From assembly GCA_040391135.1 (NCBI GenBank), contig JBEBYL010000009.1:1-64000 (forward strand): a stretch of 64,000 bases of DNA, given 5' to 3'. Below the pieces are notes generated by a model that saw only the letters and a list, made by a program, of their open reading frames with translations, made no database searches and was not told the origin of the DNA. Shown piece by piece: positions 16,954 through 28,001 of this stretch (positions within the stretch are counted from its first letter, which is position 1; each line of letters opens with the position of its first letter). Made by a program: the position numbers and the translations under genes. The DNA comes from G025836975 sp040391135. GTDB lineage: Bacteria; Pseudomonadota; Gammaproteobacteria; Burkholderiales; Burkholderiaceae_B.

Positions 16954-18111
16954 TCAGGCCAGGAAGCGCTCCATGCGGCTCACGGCCTCTTTCAGGCGGT
17001 CCAGCCCCGTAGCATAGGAAAAGCGCATGCTGTGCGCGGCGTGCGCCGGCCCGAAATCCAGCCCCGGCACCGCCGCCACGCCGGCTTCGTGCAGCAGCCT
17101 GTGCGAAAAATCGCTGCTGTCCCGGCTGTGTGCCCGGATGTCGGCGTAGATGTAGAACGCGCCGTCGGGCGCGACCGGAACATGCAGGCCCAGGCGTTCG
17201 AATTCGGGCAATAGGTAGTCCCTTCTTTCCTTGAAGGACAGGCGCCGGTTTTCGTAGATGCGCATGACCTCGGGTTCGAAACAGGTCAAGGCCGCATGCT
17301 GGGCCAGAGCGGGGGCGCAGATCGCCAGGCTGGCCGCCAGCTTTTCGATCGCCGCAACCATGGATTCCGGGACGATCAGCCAGCCCAGGCGCCAGCCTGT
17401 CATGTGGAAGTATTTGGAGAAGCTGTTGATGATGACGATGTCGTCGTCCAGGGTCAGCGCGCTTTGCGGCGCATCGCCATAGTAAAGGCCCAGGTAGATC
17501 TCATCCATGATGATGAAGCCGTCGCGCTGCCTGACTTCGGCGATCAGCGCCTTCAGGTCTTCCCGGGCGATGGTCGTTCCGGTGGGATTGCTGGGCGATG
17601 CGATCAGCACGCCGCGGGTTGCCGGACCCCAATGCTTGCGTATGTCGTCGGCGCCCAGCTGGAAGCGCTGTTCGGCCGAGCAGGGAATCAGCCGGGGTAT
17701 GCCGCCTGAACCAGTGACGAAATTCTGGTTGGCCGGATAGGAGGGATCCGGCATGAGTATTTCGTCGCCCGGATTGATCAACGCCATGCCGGCCAGCAAT
17801 AGCGCTCCGGATGCGCCCGACGTGACGATCACGCGGGCGGGATCGACGGCCGCGCCGAACTGCTGCGCATAGTAGTGGGCAATCGCGTCGCGCAGCGTTG
17901 CAATGCCGGCCGGGGGCGTGTAGCCGCTCAGCCCGGCCTGGGCGGCGCGATTCAGGGTTTCAACGACTTGCGCAGGCGCCGTAAAATCGGGTTCGCCGAT
18001 TCCCAGGCTGATGATGTCGCGGCCCTGTGCGTTCAGGGCGTTGGCCTGTTTGAATAGCTCCACAGCGTAGAATGGCATCACTTGTTCGGTACGCTTGGCA
18101 AGACGGGACAT
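16954..18111 (-). CDS. Class I/II pyridoxal-phosphate aminotransferase (AspC-like)
   Basis: 385 residues, full length for fold-type I aminotransferases. Visible motifs are SNPTGT (about 185), DEIYLGLYYG (about 210) and SFSKYFHMTGWRLGW, whose lysine would bind PLP (about 238). The substrate is not clear from sequence. The group includes aspartate and alanine aminotransferases. It is divergent from the FAD-domain gene at 18200 and convergent with the transglycosylase gene. Confidence 0.9.
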   Translation of the reverse strand: MSRLAKRTEQVMPFYAVELFKQANALNAQGRDIISLGIGEPDFTAPAQVVETLNRAAQAGLSGYTPPAGIATLRDAIAHYYAQQFGAAVDPARVIVTSGASGALLLAGMALINPGDEILMPDPSYPANQNFVTGSGGIPRLIPCSAEQRFQLGADDIRKHWGPATRGVLIASPSNPTGTTIAREDLKALIAEVRQRDGFIIMDEIYLGLYYGDAPQSALTLDDDIVIINSFSKYFHMTGWRLGWLIVPESMVAAIEKLAASLAICAPALAQHAALTCFEPEVMRIYENRRLSFKERRDYLLPEFERLGLHVPVAPDGAFYIYADIRAHSRDSSDFSHRLLHEAGVAAVPGLDFGPAHAAHSMRFSYATGLDRLKEAVSRMERFLA

Positions 18112-18199
18112 AAGGCGAAAATCTCAGGCAAAGCAGCAATTGTAATGGGTGGGCCTCTCCGTGGGCTTTTATTTGAAATAGGTACAAAGGAATCCAGAC

Positions 18200-19126
18200 A
18201 TGCAGTCTTCGTCCCGCCGCGCTTTCCTGACCGGGCGACGCACCTCCCAAACCCCCTGGGAGGCTTTTTGCCAACGCGTGCGCAATGTGGTTTCCGGTAC
18301 ATTTTTCGAATTCGACAAGGGCGATGGCCCCGGCAGCGCCCGCCTGGTGCCCAAGCAGGCATCCGATGTGCACAAGGCCCTGGCTTTATGCGCCGAATAC
18401 CAGGTGGTGCTGGCCCTGGACGGAGTGCCTCATGCCGCCCGGCTGAATGACCAGCCTGTGCTGTGGGTCGAACCAGGCCGCGACCTGGGCAATTGCCAGC
18501 GGCTGGAGCCCGGCGGCAGCAAATGGTTCGTCCAGCCCGGCTGCCTGCTGGGCGAACTGGAGGCCGCCGGACTGGCTCAGTTTGCCGACCTGCCCTGCCA
18601 CATCACGGTGGCGGCGTGGCTGGCCGACCGCAGCCTGTGCGATTGGCCCATGGGCGAAACCGGCAGGTCCGGAGTGGTGCATGCGTCCGTCATGCTGGCC
18701 GCCGGTTCCAGCGTCAGCCTCGGGCCTTTCGGGGAAAGCAACCGGAAGCCGCTGCAGGGGGCCCGCTTGCAGCAACTGGTTCCGTCGCTGTTCCAGCTGG
18801 CCGCCGGCGCCGAGGCCCAGGCCTGCCAGCAGCACCGCCTATGGCCCGCGCGCTATCGACTGGATGCCTTGCTTCCAAAGTCGGGGCAGTCCGTCAACCT
18901 GGCGCATCTGCTGCTGGGCCATGGAGGGGACCTGGGCTGGCTGGAATGGGTGGTCATTGACGAGCAGTTGGCACAGCCGGGCTCCGAGCCGGCCTATGCC
19001 GACCGCTACACATCGTCCCGGGCGGCGGCTTGCGATCTGGCCGTGGAAGCGGGCGAACTGGATACCCGGGTGAAGTCGCTTTTCGATCCTTCCGACCTTT
19101 TTCCATACCCTGGACAGGACATATAA
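18200..19126 (+). CDS. Degenerate FAD-linked oxidase-like (GlcD/GlcE-type) protein
   Basis: 308 residues. The order of elements resembles PCMH-type FAD oxidases: VPKQASDVHKALALCAEYQV, then KWFVQPGCLLGELEAAGLAQ (compare VQPG-x-x-LGEL), and a C-terminal RVKSLFDPSDLFPYPG similar to the FDP-x-x-xxNPG end of GlcD/DLD proteins. However, the glycine-rich FAD pyrophosphate loop expected after residue 70 is replaced by LALDGVPHAARLND, and the middle is short. It may no longer bind FAD. The N-terminus has SRRAFLTGRR, loosely Tat-like, but lacks a hydrophobic core. Confidence 0.55.
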   Translation: MQSSSRRAFLTGRRTSQTPWEAFCQRVRNVVSGTFFEFDKGDGPGSARLVPKQASDVHKALALCAEYQVVLALDGVPHAARLNDQPVLWVEPGRDLGNCQRLEPGGSKWFVQPGCLLGELEAAGLAQFADLPCHITVAAWLADRSLCDWPMGETGRSGVVHASVMLAAGSSVSLGPFGESNRKPLQGARLQQLVPSLFQLAAGAEAQACQQHRLWPARYRLDALLPKSGQSVNLAHLLLGHGGDLGWLEWVVIDEQLAQPGSEPAYADRYTSSRAAACDLAVEAGELDTRVKSLFDPSDLFPYPGQDI

Positions 19127-19228
19127 AAACGGCGCCGCCTCTGCCTTTTTCATGCTCGGCCCCATGTTCCAAACGGTTGCAAGGGACTAGAATGAGCGTC
19201 TATTTCACTTCAGACATTCAAATTCACC

Positions 19229-21523
<2,295 letters not shown>

Positions 21524-21527
21524 GCGC

Positions 21528-22730
21528 ATGGGTGCCGGCAGCCATCCCGTTGGCCTGGTCCTGACGGGCGGCGGTGCACGTGCGGCTTACCAGGTGGGGG
21601 TCCTTGCGGGCGTCCTGGATATTCTCGATCCCGATCGCTCGCCGGACTTTGTCAATCCTTTCGAGATCATTTGCGGAACCTCCGCCGGCGCCATCAATGC
21701 CGGCGCCCTGGCTTGCCATGCACAGGATCCCCATGCGGCTATGGACAGGCTGGAGGCCCTGTGGAGCAGCCTGGAAACCGGCATGGTGTATCACGCCGAT
21801 GCGGCCCGCTTGCTGCGCACGGGCTTGCGCTGGTTCGCCATGCTGGCCGTCGGCTGGCTGATGCCCGACCTGCGCAGCCGGCAGCCGCGTTCATTGCTGG
21901 ATAACCAGCCGCTGGGCGAACTTCTGGCCGCAACGCTGGATTTCGACCAGCTGGAGCGCAATCTGTCGGAAGGGGCGTTGCGGGCGCTGGCCATCACGGC
22001 TACGGCATATACCACCGGCGAACACATCACTTTCTATCAATCCAAAGGCACGATCAAACCGTGGCAGCGGTCGCTGCGCCAGGCGGTGTCGTCGAAGATA
22101 GGCGTGGACCACCTGCTGGCTTCGAGTTCTTTGCCCTTCATCTTTCCGGCGCAGTCCATGCTGATCAGGGGGCAGACGCAATGGTGCGGCGACGGCTCCA
22201 TGCGGCAACTGGCGCCCATGAGCCCGGCGATACATTTGGGGGCGAAAAAAATATTCGTGATTGGCACGGGCTATAAGGACGATACGCATCCGGAAAAGAA
22301 GGAAATCAATCCCAATTACCCGACGCTTGCGCAAATCGGCGGCCATGCCTTGTCCAATATTTTCCTGGATAGCTTGTCCATGGATGTGGAACGCATGCAA
22401 CGCATCAACGAGTTGCTTGCGCAATTGCCGGTAAATGTATTAAAAAGCCAGTCGCTGCGTCCGGTAAGCACTTTTGTCGTGACTCCCAGCCGGTCTCTGG
22501 ACGAGATGGCGCTGGCGCATCTGGATCAGATGCCGCGCGCCGCTCGTACCCTTTTTCGCGTCCTTGGTGTATCGTCGGCTTCCGGACCCAAAATGGGCGG
22601 CGGCGGTGCATTGATTTCTTATCTGTTGTTCGAGGCCGGCTATACCCAAGAGCTGATCCGCCTAGGGCGGGCCGATGGCATGAGCCGTGCTGAGGAAGTA
22701 AAAGCGTTTTTCAAGGAGGCGCCCCCATGA
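21528..22730 (+). CDS. Patatin-like phospholipase
   Basis: About 400 residues. The oxyanion loop GGGARAAYQVGVL is near the N-terminus, the nucleophile elbow GTSAGA (GxSxG) follows at about residue 50, and DGS near residue 224 fits the catalytic aspartate of the Ser-Asp dyad. The protein should be a cytosolic lipid acyl hydrolase. ATG 21528 follows the maeB stop by four bases and keeps the oxyanion loop close to the N-terminus. ATG 21498, inside maeB, is possible. Its end overlaps the barstar-like gene as ATGA. Confidence 0.88.
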   Translation: MGAGSHPVGLVLTGGGARAAYQVGVLAGVLDILDPDRSPDFVNPFEIICGTSAGAINAGALACHAQDPHAAMDRLEALWSSLETGMVYHADAARLLRTGLRWFAMLAVGWLMPDLRSRQPRSLLDNQPLGELLAATLDFDQLERNLSEGALRALAITATAYTTGEHITFYQSKGTIKPWQRSLRQAVSSKIGVDHLLASSSLPFIFPAQSMLIRGQTQWCGDGSMRQLAPMSPAIHLGAKKIFVIGTGYKDDTHPEKKEINPNYPTLAQIGGHALSNIFLDSLSMDVERMQRINELLAQLPVNVLKSQSLRPVSTFVVTPSRSLDEMALAHLDQMPRAARTLFRVLGVSSASGPKMGGGGALISYLLFEAGYTQELIRLGRADGMSRAEEVKAFFKEAPP

Positions 22731-23194
22731 GCCAAGCGCAGTCATTGCAAAAGAAATTGCAAAAAGGCGGTTTGATCGATGCGTCCGTCGTCTCTAAGGA
22801 CGAGGCGCTCACTGCCGCCCGAGCAGCGGGCATCAGCGCTTTCGTTGTTGATTGCGATCGCGCCCGCAGCCGGTCCGCCGTTTTGCGCGCCGTGGTGAAA
22901 GCCGTGGATTTTCCGGAGTATTTCGGCGGAAACCTGGATGCCTTGTATGACTGCCTGTGCGATACGGTGCTGGATCACAAGAACGGCCTGTTCCTGTGGT
23001 TCCATAAGCTGCATTCGGGGGATCCCGCACTGGCGGAAGATTCGGACGCCATTCTCGGGGTGTGCGCCGATGTGGTCGAGTTTGCGTCCAATAATGACAG
23101 GCGCTTCACCTTTGCCGTCGAACATGCGGGCAAGCATCCCGATCCCGAGCCTGGTGTCGAACCAACGCCTTATTCGGGCGGCCGCGAAGACTGA
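22727..23194 (+). CDS. Barstar-like RNase-inhibitor family protein
   Basis: 155 residues. The region FPEYFGGNLDALYDCL (about 64-79) is the diagnostic stretch of the barstar fold, where an acidic helix blocks the active site of barnase-type RNases. N- and C-terminal extensions are unassigned and the C-terminus is Pro/Glu-rich. It overlaps the patatin gene by four bases. No barnase-like RNase gene was seen in the window, so the partner, if any, is elsewhere or the protein has another role. Confidence 0.85.
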   Translation: MSQAQSLQKKLQKGGLIDASVVSKDEALTAARAAGISAFVVDCDRARSRSAVLRAVVKAVDFPEYFGGNLDALYDCLCDTVLDHKNGLFLWFHKLHSGDPALAEDSDAILGVCADVVEFASNNDRRFTFAVEHAGKHPDPEPGVEPTPYSGGRED

Positions 23195-23278
23195 TTGCGC
23201 GGGGCCGAACCCTCGATACGAATATATGCCGTATGCTTCCTTGGCAAGGAAAGCGCCTTCAAGTTTTTCGACGCGGGC

Positions 23279-24013
23279 CTAGTTCCAGCCGCGCAGGGCG
23301 CTGGCCGCCGCAATCAACGCGAGTCCCGCCGTTTCTGTGCGCAATACTCGCTTGCCGAAGCTGACCGCGGTCAGCTTGTGGCGTGCCATCAGCTCTTGTT
23401 CTTCGTCCGACCACCCGCCTTCGGGCCCCACCAGCAAGGTCAGTTCGGTTTGTTCCGCCTGTAGAGCCTGGGCCAGGCTTTGGGAGCTGCCGGGGTGGCA
23501 AAGCAGGGTCGATGCGGCATCGGTCATGTCATCGGCCAGATAGCGTTCCAGCGAGAGGGGATCGGCGATGTCCATGATGCGGTTGCGGCCGCATTGTTCG
23601 CTGGCGGCCTGGGCGATGCGGCGCCAGTGTTCCATGCGCTTGCGCAGGCGTTCGCCGGTCAACTGCAGCACGCTGCGGTGGGCGGCGATGGGGACGAGAC
23701 GAACGGCGCCCAGCTCAACGGCTTTTTCTATGATCCAGTCCATCTTGTCGCCGGAAGGCATGCCCTGGACCAGGGTGATGCGGCCGTCGAGCTCGGTTTC
23801 GATGGGATCGTGGTCCCCCAAGGCGGCGTGGCCGCGTTTCCCGTCAATGATGAGCTTCGCGGCGTACTGGCCGCCCTGGCCGTCGAAGAGGACGATGTCC
23901 GAATCCGGCTTCAGGCGCAGGACGCGTATGGCGTGATGGGCAAGCGCTTCCGGGAGCTCAATGGTGGTGTGAGCAGTCAGGGGCTTGGAGCAGAAGAATC
24001 TGGGGGTGGCCAT
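23279..24013 (-). CDS. rsmE: 16S rRNA (uracil-1498-N3)-methyltransferase
   Basis: 244 residues, normal for RsmE. It has an N-terminal PUA-like part (LPEALAHHAIRVLRL) and a C-terminal SPOUT knot with LTLLVGPEGGWSDEE at about 193-207 and SFGKRVLRTETAGL near the end. It methylates U1498 of 16S rRNA. It is convergent with the barstar-like gene. Confidence 0.95.
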   Translation of the reverse strand: MATPRFFCSKPLTAHTTIELPEALAHHAIRVLRLKPDSDIVLFDGQGGQYAAKLIIDGKRGHAALGDHDPIETELDGRITLVQGMPSGDKMDWIIEKAVELGAVRLVPIAAHRSVLQLTGERLRKRMEHWRRIAQAASEQCGRNRIMDIADPLSLERYLADDMTDAASTLLCHPGSSQSLAQALQAEQTELTLLVGPEGGWSDEEQELMARHKLTAVSFGKRVLRTETAGLALIAAASALRGWN

Positions 24014-24169
24014 ATGTGATTGAGGTTGCTGTCTGCGGATGACTGTGAGGCATCATACTTTATGGCGCGATGCTTGATGCACCCGGCAGCCATGATGTTG
24101 TGCTTCCGCAGGCTGTCTGTTTAGCGGTTTGACCCTTCGCTGGTATTGAGTTGTGCTTTTTTGTTGAAC

Positions 24170-24393
24170 GGCCCGGGTGGCATGGCCTGGTGCCGGCTAG
24201 ACGTGCAAGGTCCCGGCTGCGCCGTGACTGCCCGCGCCGGCAAAGGAAACGGGGCGTGCGCGGAACTCGCCCGAATGGACGGCCCCCAGCCGTCCATAAG
24301 CCCGGGCTCAGACAGCCGCGCACTTGCCTCCCCATTTCCTTTGCCCGCGCGGCTTGCCCGTAACCGCCAGCCCCAGGCCATGCCACCCGGGCC
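24170..24393. repeat. Large imperfect palindrome 1 (about 224 bp)
   Basis: The outer arms are perfect over 21 bp: 24170-24190 (core CCCGGGTGGCATGGCC) against 24373-24393. The inner arms ATGGACGGC (24275-24283) and GCCGTCCAT (24289-24297) close the centre. Intermediate blocks such as GGCAAAGGAAA also pair with the other half with mismatches and small gaps. No transposase or coding region is associated. Confidence 0.85.
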
Positions 24394-24458
24394 TTGAAGC
24401 AGAAATGGCATCGAGTCGCACGCGGGTGGGGTTGAAATGGCTTGCCACGGTCTGTGCG

Positions 24459-24686
24459 GGCTCGCGGGGGGTAAGGGCTGTGCCGGGCGGTTTGCGCAGC
24501 GCCGCGCGGGCGAACGGCACGGGGGATGCAAGGCCGCGCTGTCCGAGCACGACGTTTTCGGACAGCCAGTGGCTGTCCGACGTGCGAGTTCGCGGCCGCC
24601 CCGTGCTGTTCGGCTGCGTGGGGAGCCCTGGCGCAGCCAGGGCCGCTGGCGCGTTAGCCCGGCGCAGCCCTTACTCCCCGCGAGCC
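24459..24686. repeat. Large imperfect palindrome 2 (about 228 bp)
   Basis: The outer arms pair over 30 bp with two mismatches: 24459-24488 (GGCTCGCGGGG..., GGGCTG) against 24657-24686. The centre is a perfect 10-bp stem, TCGGACAGCC at 24558-24567 and GGCTGTCCGA at 24571-24580, with an AGT loop. It begins 65 bp after palindrome 1 but is different in sequence. Confidence 0.85.
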
Positions 24687-24803
24687 TTTACTTCGCTTGG
24701 CACAAAACCCAACACAAAACCCTTTACAAACGATCGTATTCTGGACAAAAACCACCCCCACCCCCCGGTGGTAAAATCAGAAGCTTTGTAAACCTTCAAT
24801 GAC

Positions 24804-24836
24804 GAGGATAGGCCCATCATGCGGCCCGTTATCCTC
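24804..24836 (+). promoter_or_regulatory. Hairpin in the leader of tkt
   Basis: GAGGATA at 24804-24810 pairs with TATCCTC at 24830-24836 across a 19-nt loop, ending 13 bases before the tkt ATG. It could affect ribosome access or leader stability. It matches no riboswitch class known to me. Confidence 0.35.
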
Positions 24837-24849
24837 TTGCGAGTCTTAA

Positions 24850-26895
24850 ATGAGCCTTACGCCTGCCCAAGATTCGTCCATGGCCAACGCTATCCGCGCG
24901 CTGGCCATGGATGCGGTTCAACAAGCCAATTCGGGTCATCCCGGCGCCCCCATGGGCATGGCCGATATCGCCGAGGCCTTATGGACGCGCCACCTGCGCC
25001 ATAATCCCGCCGACCCCACGTGGGTGAACCGCGATCGCTTCGTGCTGTCCAACGGGCACGGCTCCATGCTGCTTTATGCCTTGCTGCACCTGACCGGCTA
25101 CGACCTGCCCATCGAAGAGCTCAAGAACTTCCGGCAACTGCATTCCCGCACGCCCGGACATCCGGAAGTGGGCATTACCTCCGGCGTCGAAACCACCACC
25201 GGCCCCCTGGGCCAGGGACTGGCCAATTCCGTGGGCATGGCGCTGGCCGAAGCCTTGCTGGCTCAGGAGTTCAATCGCGAAGGCCATGCCGTCGTAGACC
25301 ACTACACCTATGCCTTCGTGGGCGACGGCTGCCTTATGGAAGGCATCTCGCACGAGGCCTGCTCGCTGGCCGGCACGCTGAAGCTGTCCAAGCTTATCGT
25401 TTTCTACGACGACAACGGCATCTCCATCGATGGGCGCGTCGAGAACTGGTTCGGCGACAACACCCCGCAGCGTTTTGAAAGCTATGGCTGGAATGTGCTG
25501 CGCGATGTAGACGGCCATGACATCAAGGCCGTCGATGCCGCCATCGTCCAGGCCCAGAAACTGGCCGGGCAGGGCAAGGGTCCCACACTGATCTGCTGCC
25601 GGACCGTCATCGGCAAGGGCGCTCCGAATGCCGCCGGTACCGAGAAGGTGCATGGCGCGCCCTTGGGCGCAAACGAAATCGAGGCTACCCGCGAAGCGCT
25701 GAACTGGCCCTACCCCGCCTTCGACATTCCCGCCGAAATCTACGCTTATTGGGATGGCAAGAAAAAAGGGCAACAGCAGCAAGCCGAATGGCAAACCCGT
25801 TTCGACGCGTACGCCAAGGCCTATCCCGCCGAAGCCGCCGAATTGCAGCGCCGCATGCTAAGCGAGCTGCCCGGCGACTTCGCCGAGCGCGCCCGCGCCT
25901 TTGTCGAAGCCACCAACCAGAAAGCCGAGACGGTCGCCACGCGCAAGGCCTCGCAAATGGCCATTACCGCCTTTGTCGACATGCTGCCCGAGATGCTGGG
26001 CGGCTCCGCCGACCTGACCGGGTCCAACCTGACCGACTGGAAGGGCGCCGAGCCGGTACGCGCCGGCGAGCTGCATTTGCGCTTTGGGCGCCACATCAAT
26101 TACGGCGTGCGCGAGTTCGGCATGGCCGCCATCATGAATGGCGTGGCCCTGCATGGCGGCTACCTGCCTTTCGGCGGCACCTTTCTGACGTTTTCCGATT
26201 ACTCGCGCAATGCGCTGCGCATGGCCGCCCTGATGAAGCAGCGGGTGGTGCATGTGTTCACGCACGATTCCATCGGCCTGGGCGAGGACGGCCCCACGCA
26301 CCAGTCGGTGGAGCATGCCGCCAGCTTGCGACTGATCCCGAATCTGCATGTCTGGCGCCCTTGCGACACGACTGAAACGGCGGCCGCGTGGGCCTATGCC
26401 ATTCAGCGCCCAAGCAGCGTGGGCATGACGGTGCGCGACGGCGGGCCCAGTGCCTTGCTGTTGTCCCGCCAGAATCTGCCCTTCGTGCCTCGCGACGCGC
26501 AGGCCATTGCCGGCATAAGCCGCGGCGGCTATGTGCTGCGCGATGCGCAGGACGCCCGCGCGGTTATCATTGCGACAGGATCCGAAGTGGCGCTGGCGCT
26601 GGGTGCGCAAGAGCAACTGGCCGCCAAGGGGATTGCAGTCCGTGTGGTTTCCATGCCTTGCACCAACGTATTCGATGCCCAAGACCGGCAATGGCGCGAA
26701 TCGGTGCTGCCCAAGGGCTTGCCGCGCGTCGCCGTCGAGGCGGGCGTTACATCGGGCTGGTACAAGTATGTCGGTCTGGACGGCGCCGTGGTGGGTCTTG
26801 ATACCTACGGCGAATCCGCGCCGGCCGGTGCCTTGTTCAAGTTTTTTGGCTTGACCGCCGAGCACGTCGCTGCGGCCGTCGAACAGGTTTTATAA
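24850..26895 (+). CDS. tkt: Transketolase
   Basis: 681 residues, full length. It transfers two-carbon ketol units in the pentose-phosphate and Calvin-type pathways using thiamine diphosphate. Visible are GHGSMLLYALLHL at about 65-77, the ThDP motif starting GDGCLMEGISHEA at about 158, and THDSIGLGEDGPTHQ at about 473. It opens the tkt-gap-pgk block, 14 bp before gap. A second ATG at 24880 would shorten the N-terminus by ten residues. Confidence 0.97.
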   Translation: MSLTPAQDSSMANAIRALAMDAVQQANSGHPGAPMGMADIAEALWTRHLRHNPADPTWVNRDRFVLSNGHGSMLLYALLHLTGYDLPIEELKNFRQLHSRTPGHPEVGITSGVETTTGPLGQGLANSVGMALAEALLAQEFNREGHAVVDHYTYAFVGDGCLMEGISHEACSLAGTLKLSKLIVFYDDNGISIDGRVENWFGDNTPQRFESYGWNVLRDVDGHDIKAVDAAIVQAQKLAGQGKGPTLICCRTVIGKGAPNAAGTEKVHGAPLGANEIEATREALNWPYPAFDIPAEIYAYWDGKKKGQQQQAEWQTRFDAYAKAYPAEAAELQRRMLSELPGDFAERARAFVEATNQKAETVATRKASQMAITAFVDMLPEMLGGSADLTGSNLTDWKGAEPVRAGELHLRFGRHINYGVREFGMAAIMNGVALHGGYLPFGGTFLTFSDYSRNALRMAALMKQRVVHVFTHDSIGLGEDGPTHQSVEHAASLRLIPNLHVWRPCDTTETAAAWAYAIQRPSSVGMTVRDGGPSALLLSRQNLPFVPRDAQAIAGISRGGYVLRDAQDARAVIIATGSEVALALGAQEQLAAKGIAVRVVSMPCTNVFDAQDRQWRESVLPKGLPRVAVEAGVTSGWYKYVGLDGAVVGLDTYGESAPAGALFKFFGLTAEHVAAAVEQVL

Positions 26896-26909
26896 ACAGG
26901 AGAGCAATA

Positions 26910-27923
26910 ATGACGATACGCGTGGCGATCAACGGCTATGGCCGTATTGGGCGCAATATTTTGCGGGCGCACTACGAAAGCGGCAAGAAGCACGATATTC
27001 AAATCGTGGCCATCAACGATTTGGGCGATCCCAAGACCAATGCCCATCTGACTCGTTTCGACACCGCTCATGGCAAGTTTCCCGGCACGGTGACGGTCGA
27101 TGGCGATTACATGGTCGTCAACGGCGACAAGATCCGTGTACTGGCCAACCGCGATCCCTCGGCCCTGCCCTGGGGCGAATTGGGCGTGGACGTCGTGCTT
27201 GAATGCACGGGCTTCTTCACCAGCAAGGAAAAGGCCAGCGCGCACCTGAAAGGCGGCGCCAAGAAAGTCATTATCTCGGCCCCCGGCGGCAAAGACGTCG
27301 ACGCCACCATCGTCTACGGCGTCAATCACGGCGTATTGAAGTCCAGCGACACGGTCATTTCCAACGCCTCGTGCACGACGAACTGCCTGGCTCCGCTGGT
27401 CCAGCCTTTGCATCAGAAGCTGGGCCTGGTCAATGGCTTGATGACCACCATCCATGCCTACACGAACGATCAGGTGCTTACCGACGTCTATCACGAAGAC
27501 CTGCGCCGCGCCCGTTCCGCCACGCACAGCATGATCCCGACCAAGACCGGCGCCGCTTCGGCCGTGGGCCTGGTCCTGCCTGAATTGAACGGCAAGCTGG
27601 ACGGCTATGCCATCCGGGTTCCGACCATCAATGTGTCCATCGTCGACCTGTCCTTCGTGGCGGCGCGCGAGACCACTGTGGAAGAAGTCAACGGCATCCT
27701 GAAGGCGGCCTCGGAAAGCGGCCCCCTGAAGGGCATCCTGCAATACAACGACGAACCGCTGGTGTCGGTGGACTACAACCACGACCCCGCCTCCAGCACG
27801 GTTGATGCGGGCCTGACCAAGGTGTCGGGTTCCCTGGTCAAGGTGTCTTCCTGGTACGACAACGAATGGGGTTTCTCCAATCGCATGCTCGATACCACGG
27901 TTGCGCTGATGTCGGCCAAATAA
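26910..27923 (+). CDS. gap: Glyceraldehyde-3-phosphate dehydrogenase, type I
   Basis: 337 residues. The NAD loop INGYGRIGRN is at the N-terminus, and the catalytic cysteine is in SNASCTTNCLAPL at about 152. The S-loop and WYDNEWGFSNRM C-terminal motif are intact. It catalyses the phosphorylating oxidation of glyceraldehyde-3-phosphate. A GGAGAG ribosome binding sequence precedes it. It lies 14 bp after tkt and 78 bp before pgk. Confidence 0.97.
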   Translation: MTIRVAINGYGRIGRNILRAHYESGKKHDIQIVAINDLGDPKTNAHLTRFDTAHGKFPGTVTVDGDYMVVNGDKIRVLANRDPSALPWGELGVDVVLECTGFFTSKEKASAHLKGGAKKVIISAPGGKDVDATIVYGVNHGVLKSSDTVISNASCTTNCLAPLVQPLHQKLGLVNGLMTTIHAYTNDQVLTDVYHEDLRRARSATHSMIPTKTGAASAVGLVLPELNGKLDGYAIRVPTINVSIVDLSFVAARETTVEEVNGILKAASESGPLKGILQYNDEPLVSVDYNHDPASSTVDAGLTKVSGSLVKVSSWYDNEWGFSNRMLDTTVALMSAK

Positions 27924-27939
27924 GCCGGGTTTTTTCATG

Positions 27940-27967
27940 GGCAAGGGCGGGGCAACCCGCCCTTGCC
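27940..27967 (+). repeat. Perfect 12-bp hairpin with GCAA tetraloop between gap and pgk
   Basis: GGCAAGGGCGGG (27940-27951) and CCCGCCCTTGCC (27956-27967) form a perfect GC-rich stem capped by GCAA, a GNRA-type tetraloop. No T-run follows. It may protect the upstream gap mRNA or act as a partial terminator, adjusting the ratio of gap to pgk. Confidence 0.7.
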
Positions 27968-28001
27968 GTGTCTGTCCTATTCCCTAAGGGCCGTTCGCAT
28001 T

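Larger units (their letters stand above)
24014..24849. other. 836-bp noncoding region with two large palindromes upstream of tkt
   Basis: No open frame here has the codon pattern or length of a real gene. Frames on both strands are by-products of the inverted symmetry. The region holds two adjacent large imperfect palindromes (24170-24393 and 24459-24686), a C-rich tract at 24750-24770 flanked by ACCACC/GGTGGT, and a 7-bp hairpin at 24804-24836 in the presumed 5' leader of tkt. Confidence 0.8.

Noticed and set aside
24060..24802. Several overlapping open frames on both strands of the tkt upstream region
   Set aside because: They fall in palindromic repeat DNA, have Pro/Arg/Ala-rich compositions and no ribosome binding sites. 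The symmetry explains why both strands are open.
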